Origin: NORP240 sp038134485
Lineage (GTDB): Bacteria > Pseudomonadota > Gammaproteobacteria > Pseudomonadales > Pseudohongiellaceae
NCBI GenBank assembly: GCA_038134485.1
Contig: JAYPVG010000039.1
Coordinates: 1-20,561, forward strand
DNA: 20,561 nt
Direction: 5' to 3'
In this document: positions 8,056-14,592 of the stretch, one piece after another
Layout of the letters: each line of letters starts with the position of its first letter
Position numbering within the stretch: position 1 is the stretch's first letter
The notes under the pieces: generated by a model
Told to the model about the DNA's origin: nothing
What the model saw: only the letters and a program-made list of their open reading frames with translations
Database searches by the model: none
Made by a program: the position numbers and the translations under genes

Positions 8056-9095
8056 GCATCTGGGTGCGGTTTGCCGGTAGATTCTCGGACCTTGATTTGG
8101 GCCGGAATGACCTCCAGTTCGGATGCTTCGCGGTCGGAACGTGCACCATCGATCAACATCATTGCTGCCCTTTCTGTCATCTTAACCAGCGGCTGGGAGA
8201 CCGTTGTGAGCGCCGGATGGACCTGACGTGCCAGGGCGATATCGTCAAACCCCGCCACTGAAAGCTGCTGAGGCACACTAATTCCGAGTCTCTCCGCTGC
8301 TCTTAGTACTCCTACTGCCATGTCGTCGTTGGCAGCAAAAATCGCGGTGGGCGGGTTTATCCCCTGCAGCAGTTTCTCGGCTGCCCTTTCGCCGGAACCC
8401 AGCGAGTTGTCGCCCTTTACTACAAGGCTTTCAGAATATTGAATACCCGATTTGCGAAGGCCGCCTTTGTAGCCGCTATACCGGTTGGCTACGGCCTTGT
8501 GACTGGGATGCCCGGTCACAAAGGCAATTCTTCGATGTCCGAGAGATGCCAGATAGCAGGTCATTTCAGCGCTGACTTCTTCGTCATTGGTAGAGATGGA
8601 GAATCGAAGGTCTCGGCCTTTGCCCGGCGAAAGCTTTACCAGAGGCGTCCCAGTTTCCTCGATAGCGTCGACAATACGCGGCATATTGGAGAGGGGTGCG
8701 GCCAGAATCAGGCCATCGGGTCTGGCGTGCTCGATGAGTGAGCGAAGCTCATCACCAACGTGCCTGTCACGGTAATTACAGGGATGAATCAGCAGATCAT
8801 AATTGGCACCTTTGCAGGCTCTCAGGGCGCCCTCCTGCATGTTTATAATGTAGCCGGCGCTAGGCAGCTCGTAGGCGGATGGGTCGTCATAGACTAGCGC
8901 AATAAGGTGCGAACGCTGACTGGCAAGATTTCGAGCAGAAGGATTGGGTTTATAGTTAAGCTCGGCAATCGCTTCATTGACTTTTTGCTGTGTGGCCTCT
9001 CGGACATTTGGTTCCCGATTAACTACCCGCGAAACAGTTTTGATGGAAACTCCGGCAAGTGCAGCGACATCGTCTAGAGTGGCTCTGTGCATCAT
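8052..9095 (-). CDS. LacI-family transcriptional regulator of the glucan locus
   Basis: The 347-residue protein has an N-terminal helix-turn-helix (TLDDVAALAGVSIKTVSRVVN, about 6-26), a hinge helix region (NPSARNLAS, 51-59) and a periplasmic-binding-protein-like sugar sensor domain ending with the family's GFDDIALARQVHPALTTVSQP block. I chose the ATG at 9095 (a second ATG follows at 9092) because the HTH then starts at the usual distance. An upstream in-frame ATG at 9272 would add 59 unrelated residues and lies inside operator 2. The gene is divergent from the TonB receptor gene and converges on the GH3 operon, with stop codons sharing CTAG. It most likely represses through the three palindromes described here and is induced by a glucan-derived sugar. 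The location of the operators also allows autoregulation. No convincing promoter of its own was found. Confidence 0.92.
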   Translation of the reverse strand: MMHRATLDDVAALAGVSIKTVSRVVNREPNVREATQQKVNEAIAELNYKPNPSARNLASQRSHLIALVYDDPSAYELPSAGYIINMQEGALRACKGANYDLLIHPCNYRDRHVGDELRSLIEHARPDGLILAAPLSNMPRIVDAIEETGTPLVKLSPGKGRDLRFSISTNDEEVSAEMTCYLASLGHRRIAFVTGHPSHKAVANRYSGYKGGLRKSGIQYSESLVVKGDNSLGSGERAAEKLLQGINPPTAIFAANDDMAVGVLRAAERLGISVPQQLSVAGFDDIALARQVHPALTTVSQPLVKMTERAAMMLIDGARSDREASELEVIPAQIKVRESTGKPHPDA

Positions 9096-9256
9096 ATTGG
9101 GTTCGTCATACCAGATCGAGCGATTGTCGGTAATGCTGGCGTCATGGACCGGTAGATCGCCCGCAATTTTCGCATGGTTTTCCGGGTCAGCCCACAGGTT
9201 TGTGGGTGATCCGGAACGTGTCTTAATGGGTAAACCATGTGAGAGTTTAAAATAAT

Positions 9257-9285
9257 TTGACAACGCTGTCATTATTGTCTATAAA
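9257..9285 (+). promoter_or_regulatory. Sigma70 promoter of the TonB receptor gene
   Basis: A perfect -35 TTGACA (9257-9262), a 17-bp spacer and TATAAA (9280-9285) form a near-consensus promoter. Transcription would start near 9292, giving a leader of about 175 nt. Operator 2 covers the -35 and operator 3 begins just after the predicted start, an arrangement that fits strong repression of a strong promoter. Confidence 0.8.
9258..9271. promoter_or_regulatory. LacI-type operator 2 (one mismatch), on the TonB receptor -35
   Basis: TGACAACGCTGTCA differs from the perfect core palindrome by one base (A for G at the sixth position). It overlaps the -35 box of the receptor promoter. Its centre lies 37 bp from that of operator 3, about three and a half helical turns. 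Confidence 0.8.
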
Positions 9286-9293
9286 CTTGTCTT

Positions 9294-9309
9294 ATGACAG
9301 CGCTGTCAT
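9294..9309. promoter_or_regulatory. LacI-type operator 3 at the TonB receptor transcription start
   Basis: ATGACAGCGCTGTCAT is a perfect 16-bp palindrome with the same 14-bp core as operator 1. It begins 9 bp after the -10 box, where a bound repressor would block initiation or escape. It also lies upstream of the divergent LacI gene. Confidence 0.85.
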
Positions 9310-9390
9310 TATCGCGTGTCATCGGGATTAAACACAATCCGTCAGTTTTCGGGAAATCTGCAGAATTAGCTTGAATCTAAAACAACACCG

Positions 9391-9411
9391 AGCGATTAAA
9401 TTTTAATCGCT
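9391..9411. repeat. Perfect AT-rich inverted repeat in the TonB receptor leader
   Basis: The arms AGCGATTAAA (9391-9400) and TTTAATCGCT (9402-9411) are exact reverse complements around a single central T. The element is different in sequence from the LacI operators. It lies about 100 nt downstream of the predicted transcription start and 57 nt before the GTG start codon. It could be a second operator or, in RNA, a hairpin with a 9-bp stem. It has no run of T after it that would make it a terminator. Confidence 0.7.
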
Positions 9412-9454
9412 AGCTGCAGGACGAATTCTGAAATTAAATTAAACGCTCTTCGAA

Positions 9455-9464
9455 AAGGGGGGAG
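9455..9464 (+). promoter_or_regulatory. Strong ribosome binding site fixing a GTG start
   Basis: AAGGGGGGAG ends 4 nt before the GTG at 9469. No ATG sits nearby in the same frame with a better signal, and the GTG puts a complete signal peptide at the N-terminus, so this site decides the start of the receptor. Confidence 0.75.
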
Positions 9465-9468
9465 TAAC

Positions 9469-12285
9469 GTGAGCAAGCAATATCTGATTATTAGAATGCT
9501 AGGTGCGATTGCTGTTTTCTATGCGTTTGGCGCAGCTGCACAAGAAGCGCAAACAGACGATGAGGCAGCTTTTGAACTCGAAACCATAGAGGTTACAGCG
9601 ACAAGGCGCGAAACCGATATATTGGACACTCCAATCGCGGTTTCCGCGATTACCCAGGACCAAATGCAGGCGCTGGGGCTGGACAATATAAAAGACCTCA
9701 GCTACAGCCTCCCGTCGCTTTCGGTTCAGAACACAGATACCAGTGCGCCAATCATTACCCTTCGCGGAGTGAGGTCCAACAATGTAACCGAGGTCGGAGA
9801 TCCGGCAGTTGGTATCCACGTCGATGGCATATACGTGCCGCGACCTCAGGGTGCAAATGCGCTAATGTTCGACCTCGAGCGGGCAGAGCTCTTGCGGGGT
9901 CCCCAGGGTACCCTGTTTGGTCGAAACTCCATCGTCGGGACCCTCAACATGGTTACCGCAAAGCCGAGCACCGAGGGCCAAAGTGGCTCGGTTACGGTCG
10001 GTGGGGGAAGATTTAATGAGGAAGGCATTCGTGCGCACTACAATCTGCCGGTCAACGACCGATTTGCGCTTCGATTCGCGTACATGTCGGACAAGAAAGA
10101 TTCTTTCCTCAACGGCTACTATGATGGGTCCCAGCCAGACTGGCGCTACCTTTCTCAGGATGTGAGAAGCCAGTTCCAGCCGATCACCGACCAGAGTCAA
10201 AAAATCAGCGCTCCCGATTATTCGTGGTACCTCGGATGTCAAAGCTGGCAGGAGGGTTGTTGGGCCGATCCCGGTTGGCAGATTGGACTCCCGCAGACCA
10301 AGGTAGCCGCAGACCCTGAAGATTTCTACAATAACGTCAACAACCACGCTTTCCGCATCAGTGGTCGCTACCTGATTGACGATAGCAGCGACCTTACAAT
10401 TCAGTATGAAAGATTCCAGGATGACGGCGCAGGATGGATGAACATGTACTCCTGTGAGCAGATGGCACTGCGAACAAATCGCTTGCAGGGTGATCCGGCC
10501 GTTTATGGAGCGAATACCTGCAGTGATCTGCAGGGAACCGAAGATCGTTACACCGCTTACGTGAATACTCCGGGTGTAGTGGATATGGGCATTGATTCCT
10601 TCCGTGCTATTTACACCAAGTCGTTCGGAGACATGGAGTTCACTGCCCGCTATGGCAATCAGACCCTGGAGCAATACTCGCAGTTCGATATCGATGGAGC
10701 GGCAAATGCCGCCTATGACATGTCGTTTGTGATCAACGATTACGTCGCAAAGTCCGATGTTGTTGATCTCGAGCTGCAGGGGAATTTCGGCGATTTCGCC
10801 TGGGTGGTAGGTGCTTTCTACATGGAAGAGCAGAACGACATGGAAGCCTACTTTCATGCGACCTTGAATGGCGACACCATTTTCAAGCAGCCCGACCGCA
10901 CAGTAAAGGCGTCTGCCTTGTTCGGCCAGACTACCTATGCGCTCAATGATCGCATGTACCTGACCTTCGGTCTTCGTTACACAGAAGATGAGAAGTCGGA
11001 TGTCGGCGGTCGTGTTTTCGACTGTAGTGTCTGGAATAGCTGCTACCCGTCTACCGAAGTGTGGGGACAGCGGTACCTGTTTCCAGAAACTCTTAACGCC
11101 TTGACCCCCGATTTTCACCTCGCTGGTGGTCTTTACGCTGGCGTTAACTGTGAGGCCGGTGGTGGTCCGTATGGTGGTGGACCCTACCTCGGCGCTACCG
11201 GTTGTATGGTCGAAACAGCACAAAACGACGTGTCGGAGACTTTCAGCAACACTGACTGGAGGATAGGATTCGATTGGGACGTATCCGATAATGGTTTCCT
11301 CTACACCTATCTCGCGACCGGGTTCAAGTCAGGCAGCATTGCCGACCAATATGTCCGCGGTGAAAACACTGTGCATCCGGATGGTCCCGGTTCAGCGGTA
11401 AGCACCTCTTACGACGAGGAAGAGGCGACGACTTTTGAGATCGGTTACAAGGCACGCTTGTTGGATAATCGTTTGAACCTCGCAGCTAACTATTACTTTA
11501 CCAACTACGATGGCAAGCAATTCACCGGTAACATCCCGGTCGACGTCGTACTCGCTTCCGAGTTTGATCGAGACCTTGGCGAGGTGGTGGAAGTGCAGCA
11601 GGTCGTAACCATATGGGGTACGCAGAACTTCGGCGAACAGGAGATGCAGGGCCTGGAGTTGGAATTCGACTGGCTTCCCTATGATGGTGGCAGGATAAAC
11701 GGCTGGGCTACCTTCATGAACACCGAGATAGTCGACGACTTTGTGACCCAGTGGTATTACGGTCAGGATGCGTTGTTCGGCCGCGCCGACTATGCGCAGT
11801 CTATTGCCAACGTGCCGGAAAACGCTGTCAACCTGAAAGGCAATGAGGCACCCTATTCGCCAGATGTCGCTTTCACTGTCAGATACGAACATACTTTCGA
11901 TCTGGGCAGGTACGGTCAGTTGACTCCTTCAGTTCACTTTCACTGGCAGGATGAGGACTACCTGACTATCTGGAATGCCGACAAGCACCTGAACGATCCC
12001 GGGGGCTACGGAAGCGGATTCAGCGGCAACGGTGATTTCGTAGACGATCCTGCATTTTTCTCTGAGGACATCAGAACCTTCACCGACAAGCGAGAAGCCT
12101 GGCACATGACCGATGTGTTGCTGACATACAAACCTTCTCCCAGTGCGCCTTGGTACATTCAGGCATATGGCTACAATGTAACCGAGGAAGAAATAGCGTG
12201 GTGGCGTGGTATGGAGGCTGGCCAACCTCGCGGTTCTTACTCTGCTCCTGCACAGTACGGCGTAAGATTTGGCTACTTCTGGTAG
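9469..12285 (+). CDS. TonB-dependent outer-membrane receptor, probable glucan/oligosaccharide uptake
   Basis: The 938-residue outer-membrane receptor is expected to import a ligand using TonB-ExbBD energy. A signal peptide (MSKQYLIIRMLG..., cleavage after AAA near residue 24) is followed by a TonB-box-like ETIEVTATR (38-46). The plug domain comes next (DTPIAVSAIT, ITLRGV, VGIHVDGIYVPRPQ, LRGPQGTLFGRN; about 50-165), then a large beta barrel ending in YGVRFGYFW with the usual terminal aromatic. All eight cysteines fall in four local pairs (257/264, 329/351, 519/525, 561/579), probably disulfides in surface loops. The second of these regions is large and glycine-rich. Glucan uptake is inferred from the shared operators and neighbours; the plug/barrel type alone would also suit other ligands. 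The gene is single and is closed by a strong terminator. Confidence 0.93.
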   Translation: MSKQYLIIRMLGAIAVFYAFGAAAQEAQTDDEAAFELETIEVTATRRETDILDTPIAVSAITQDQMQALGLDNIKDLSYSLPSLSVQNTDTSAPIITLRGVRSNNVTEVGDPAVGIHVDGIYVPRPQGANALMFDLERAELLRGPQGTLFGRNSIVGTLNMVTAKPSTEGQSGSVTVGGGRFNEEGIRAHYNLPVNDRFALRFAYMSDKKDSFLNGYYDGSQPDWRYLSQDVRSQFQPITDQSQKISAPDYSWYLGCQSWQEGCWADPGWQIGLPQTKVAADPEDFYNNVNNHAFRISGRYLIDDSSDLTIQYERFQDDGAGWMNMYSCEQMALRTNRLQGDPAVYGANTCSDLQGTEDRYTAYVNTPGVVDMGIDSFRAIYTKSFGDMEFTARYGNQTLEQYSQFDIDGAANAAYDMSFVINDYVAKSDVVDLELQGNFGDFAWVVGAFYMEEQNDMEAYFHATLNGDTIFKQPDRTVKASALFGQTTYALNDRMYLTFGLRYTEDEKSDVGGRVFDCSVWNSCYPSTEVWGQRYLFPETLNALTPDFHLAGGLYAGVNCEAGGGPYGGGPYLGATGCMVETAQNDVSETFSNTDWRIGFDWDVSDNGFLYTYLATGFKSGSIADQYVRGENTVHPDGPGSAVSTSYDEEEATTFEIGYKARLLDNRLNLAANYYFTNYDGKQFTGNIPVDVVLASEFDRDLGEVVEVQQVVTIWGTQNFGEQEMQGLELEFDWLPYDGGRINGWATFMNTEIVDDFVTQWYYGQDALFGRADYAQSIANVPENAVNLKGNEAPYSPDVAFTVRYEHTFDLGRYGQLTPSVHFHWQDEDYLTIWNADKHLNDPGGYGSGFSGNGDFVDDPAFFSEDIRTFTDKREAWHMTDVLLTYKPSPSAPWYIQAYGYNVTEEEIAWWRGMEAGQPRGSYSAPAQYGVRFGYFW

Positions 12286-12295
12286 GAAGCGAAGC

Positions 12296-12332
12296 CCGAC
12301 AGGGTGAGTCATCACCCTGTCGGTTCTATTTT
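12296..12332 (+). terminator. Rho-independent terminator after the TonB receptor
   Basis: CCGACAGGGTGA (12296-12307) and TCACCCTGTCGG (12312-12323) form a perfect 12-bp stem with a GTCA loop, followed by TTCTATTTT. It begins 10 nt after the receptor stop and separates the receptor from the zwf operon. Confidence 0.92.
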
Positions 12333-12334
12333 CC

Positions 12335-12361
12335 AATTGCCCTGTTCAGGGTTTGGCAATT
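12335..12361. repeat. Inverted repeat between receptor terminator and zwf promoter
   Basis: AATTGCC (12335-12341) and GGCAATT (12355-12361) are exact reverse complements. Nested and overlapping is a tighter hairpin, CCCTG-TT-CAGGG (12340-12351). It may extend the terminator region or be a binding site upstream of the zwf promoter; sequence alone does not decide. Confidence 0.5.
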
Positions 12362-12403
12362 CTTATCTGGCGAAGACAAACAGGCTTCGGTAGGCGGCGT
12401 TTT

Positions 12404-12432
12404 TCGACCTGCACAAATTGCAGCGATATAAA
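12404..12432 (+). promoter_or_regulatory. Putative promoter of the zwf operon with an inverted repeat in its spacer
   Basis: TCGACC (12404-12409, 4 of 6 matches to the -35 consensus), a 17-bp spacer and TATAAA (12427-12432) suggest a sigma70 promoter with a leader of about 50 nt. An inverted repeat, CTGCACAAATTGCAG (12409-12423), fills the spacer and is a candidate operator. It is not the LacI palindrome, and I see no HexR-like TGTAAT...ATTACA site, so the regulator is unknown. Confidence 0.5.
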
Positions 12433-12490
12433 AACCGCGCGCGCTTCGGCCGTTTGAATCGGTGTTGAAGACCCGCCCTGGGTTCCCAAG

Positions 12491-13954
12491 ATGGCTAAAT
12501 TAATTCCCGTCGATACTTTTGATCTGGTGATATTCGGAGGTAATGGCGATCTGGCGCTGCGCAAGCTCCTGCCTGCACTTTACCACCGCTATTGTGATGG
12601 TCAGATCAGCGAACAAAGTCGCATTATCGCGATCGGTATCGCTGACCTGACTGAACTGGAATTCATCAAAACCGTCAGGCTATCTATCGAATCGGATTCA
12701 TCGGACCGTGACCAGCAGATGCTGGGCCGCTTTTTGGAGTTGCTTAGCTTCTTGCAATTTGATGCGCTGGATTATTCCAGTTGGTCTCCTCTGGTGGACC
12801 GTTTGGCGGGGTATGAATCTCGAATCCGCGCGGTGTATCTCGCAACTCCTCCAGCTCTGTATGGCCCCATAAGTAAGGGATTCCTGGTCAACAAGTTAAG
12901 AACGGAGCGAATGCGGATCGTGCTGGAAAAACCTGTGGGTGATAATTATCAGTCTGCAAAACTAATCAACGATGAGGTCGGATCGTGTTTCGAAGAGAAT
13001 CAGATTTTCAGGATCGATCACTACCTTGGTAAGGAAACGGTGCAGAACCTGCTTGCGCTTAGATTCAGCAACTCACTGTTTGAGCCACTCTGGGGAAGGG
13101 GCGTGGTCGATCACGTTCAGATCACTGTGGCAGAGACCCTGGGAGTGGATAATAGAATCGAATTTTATGATGGCATAGGTGCCATGCGAGACATGGTTCA
13201 GAACCATTTATTACAGCTGGTTTGCCTGGTTGCCATGGAACCGCCCAGCAGTCTGGATGACGACGCGGTCCGCGATGAAAAGCTAAAGGTTTTGCGTGCG
13301 TTGAAATCGATTGATGGTAACAGCGTAAAGACTCGTACCGTTCGGGCACAATATGCCGGAGGTGCCGTGGCGGGTGAGATTGTCCCTGGATACGCAGAGC
13401 GTCTGGCATCGAAATCCGATACCGAAACCTATGTGGCACTCAAGCTGGAGATAGACAACTGGCGCTGGTCGGGCGTTCCCTTTTATCTTCGCACTGGCAA
13501 AAGACTATCGGTAAAACATTCTGAAATAATCATTCAGTTTAAACCGGTACCCCATTCGATTTTCGATAGCGCTCAATACGATACGGTTCCCAATCGTCTT
13601 TCCATCATGCTGCAACCGAATGAGGGGGTCAAACTCACCATTATGGCGAAGGAACCAGGGCCGGGCGAATTCCGACTTCGACCTGTTTCGCTGGACCTCA
13701 GTTTTGAGGAAACCTTTGGAGTCCGATACCCCGATGCTTACGAGCGTTTATTGATTGAGATGCTACGAGGCAACCCCGCTTTGTTTATGCGCCGTGATGA
13801 AATTGAAACGGCTTGGCAGTGGATTGATCAAATCATCGCTGGCTGGAACCAGGCAAGGCAGCCACTGGAGACCTACGTTTCCGGCTCCTGGGGACCCACG
13901 GCATCATCGATGTTACTCGACCGTGACGGTCGAGCCTGGATATCGGGTAATTAG
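12491..13954 (+). CDS. zwf: Glucose-6-phosphate 1-dehydrogenase
   Basis: The 487-residue cytoplasmic enzyme oxidises glucose 6-phosphate to 6-phosphogluconolactone with NAD(P)+. This is the entry to the Entner-Doudoroff and oxidative pentose phosphate routes. The N-terminal nucleotide-binding loop reads FGGNGDLALRKLLPAL (15-30). EKPVGD (146-151) and the substrate-binding RIDHYLGK (174-181) are intact, and the catalytic histidine is probably H239 in DMVQNHLLQL. Length is normal for the family. It is the first gene of zwf-pgl-edd-eda-glk; pgl starts 3 nt after its stop. The ribosome binding site is weak, but the ATG at 12491 gives the standard N-terminus just before the nucleotide-binding loop. 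Confidence 0.96.
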   Translation: MAKLIPVDTFDLVIFGGNGDLALRKLLPALYHRYCDGQISEQSRIIAIGIADLTELEFIKTVRLSIESDSSDRDQQMLGRFLELLSFLQFDALDYSSWSPLVDRLAGYESRIRAVYLATPPALYGPISKGFLVNKLRTERMRIVLEKPVGDNYQSAKLINDEVGSCFEENQIFRIDHYLGKETVQNLLALRFSNSLFEPLWGRGVVDHVQITVAETLGVDNRIEFYDGIGAMRDMVQNHLLQLVCLVAMEPPSSLDDDAVRDEKLKVLRALKSIDGNSVKTRTVRAQYAGGAVAGEIVPGYAERLASKSDTETYVALKLEIDNWRWSGVPFYLRTGKRLSVKHSEIIIQFKPVPHSIFDSAQYDTVPNRLSIMLQPNEGVKLTIMAKEPGPGEFRLRPVSLDLSFEETFGVRYPDAYERLLIEMLRGNPALFMRRDEIETAWQWIDQIIAGWNQARQPLETYVSGSWGPTASSMLLDRDGRAWISGN

Positions 13955-13957
13955 CAA

Positions 13958-14572
13958 ATGCATGTTTTTCCAGACCGCATCAGCGCATCTTTTTTCGCAG
14001 CCCGGCTGATTGCCGCGGCGGTCAGAGCACCTCTTAATTACCAGCAGCGCTGTACTTTGGTAGCAAGTGGCGGGGGTACGCCGTTGATGTGTCTGCGGCT
14101 GTTGTCTAATATTGAACTGCCTTGGCATCGAGTCGATGTTACGTTGACCGATGAAAGACTCGTGCCTGCAGATCACGAGGAAAGCAATCAATTGATGCTG
14201 CGGGAAACTTTCTTGCAGAGTAATGCCGCTGACGCGCAATTTTTTCCTATTGAACAGATCGATATTGAAGCGGTTATCCCTTCAGCGTGCGCCCTGGTTG
14301 GCATGGGAGAAGATGGACATTTCGCTTCGATTTTTCCGGATTCTCCTCAGCTCGATCAGGCTCTGGAATCCGGCCCCTCAGTACTAGAGATCGATACACC
14401 TTCCAGTCCGTATCGCAGGGCGACGATGAGTCTTGGTGCAATCCGCAGCAGCGACTCGATAATTCTGCTAGCGTTTGGCGAAGAGAAGCGAAAGATCCTG
14501 CAAAACTCGATTGGATACCCGGTCGAACATCTCCTCAATACTGGACCTATAACCATAATCTGGGCCCCCTGA
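13958..14572 (+). CDS. pgl: 6-phosphogluconolactonase (DevB/SOL type)
   Basis: The 204-residue cytoplasmic enzyme hydrolyses 6-phosphogluconolactone made by Zwf to 6-phosphogluconate. Family motifs are GGGTP (38-42), LTDERLVP (63-70) with the adjoining EESNQLMLRETF, and GMGEDGHFASIFP (115-127), which contains the active-site histidine region. It is about 20-35 residues shorter than many homologues, mostly at the termini, but all motifs are present. The start follows the zwf stop by 3 nt and the edd start lies 20 nt after its own stop. Confidence 0.94.
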   Translation: MHVFPDRISASFFAARLIAAAVRAPLNYQQRCTLVASGGGTPLMCLRLLSNIELPWHRVDVTLTDERLVPADHEESNQLMLRETFLQSNAADAQFFPIEQIDIEAVIPSACALVGMGEDGHFASIFPDSPQLDQALESGPSVLEIDTPSSPYRRATMSLGAIRSSDSIILLAFGEEKRKILQNSIGYPVEHLLNTGPITIIWAP

Positions 14573-14592
14573 GCTGCGTCCGCGGATTGTCT

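Noticed and set aside
9096..9272. N-terminal extension of the LacI regulator from an ATG at 9272 (59 extra residues)
   Set aside because: The extension has no family similarity, its start lies inside operator 2, and the ATG at 9095 gives the normal HTH spacing.
9862..11223. Long open frame of 453 codons on the minus strand within the receptor gene
   Set aside because: It lies antisense to a clear TonB receptor and has no recognisable domain. It is a shadow of codon bias.
14287..14592. Upstream extension of edd
   Set aside because: The 102 codons overlap pgl in another frame, and the product is arginine/serine-rich with no Edd similarity. The Edd family N-terminus begins at 14593.
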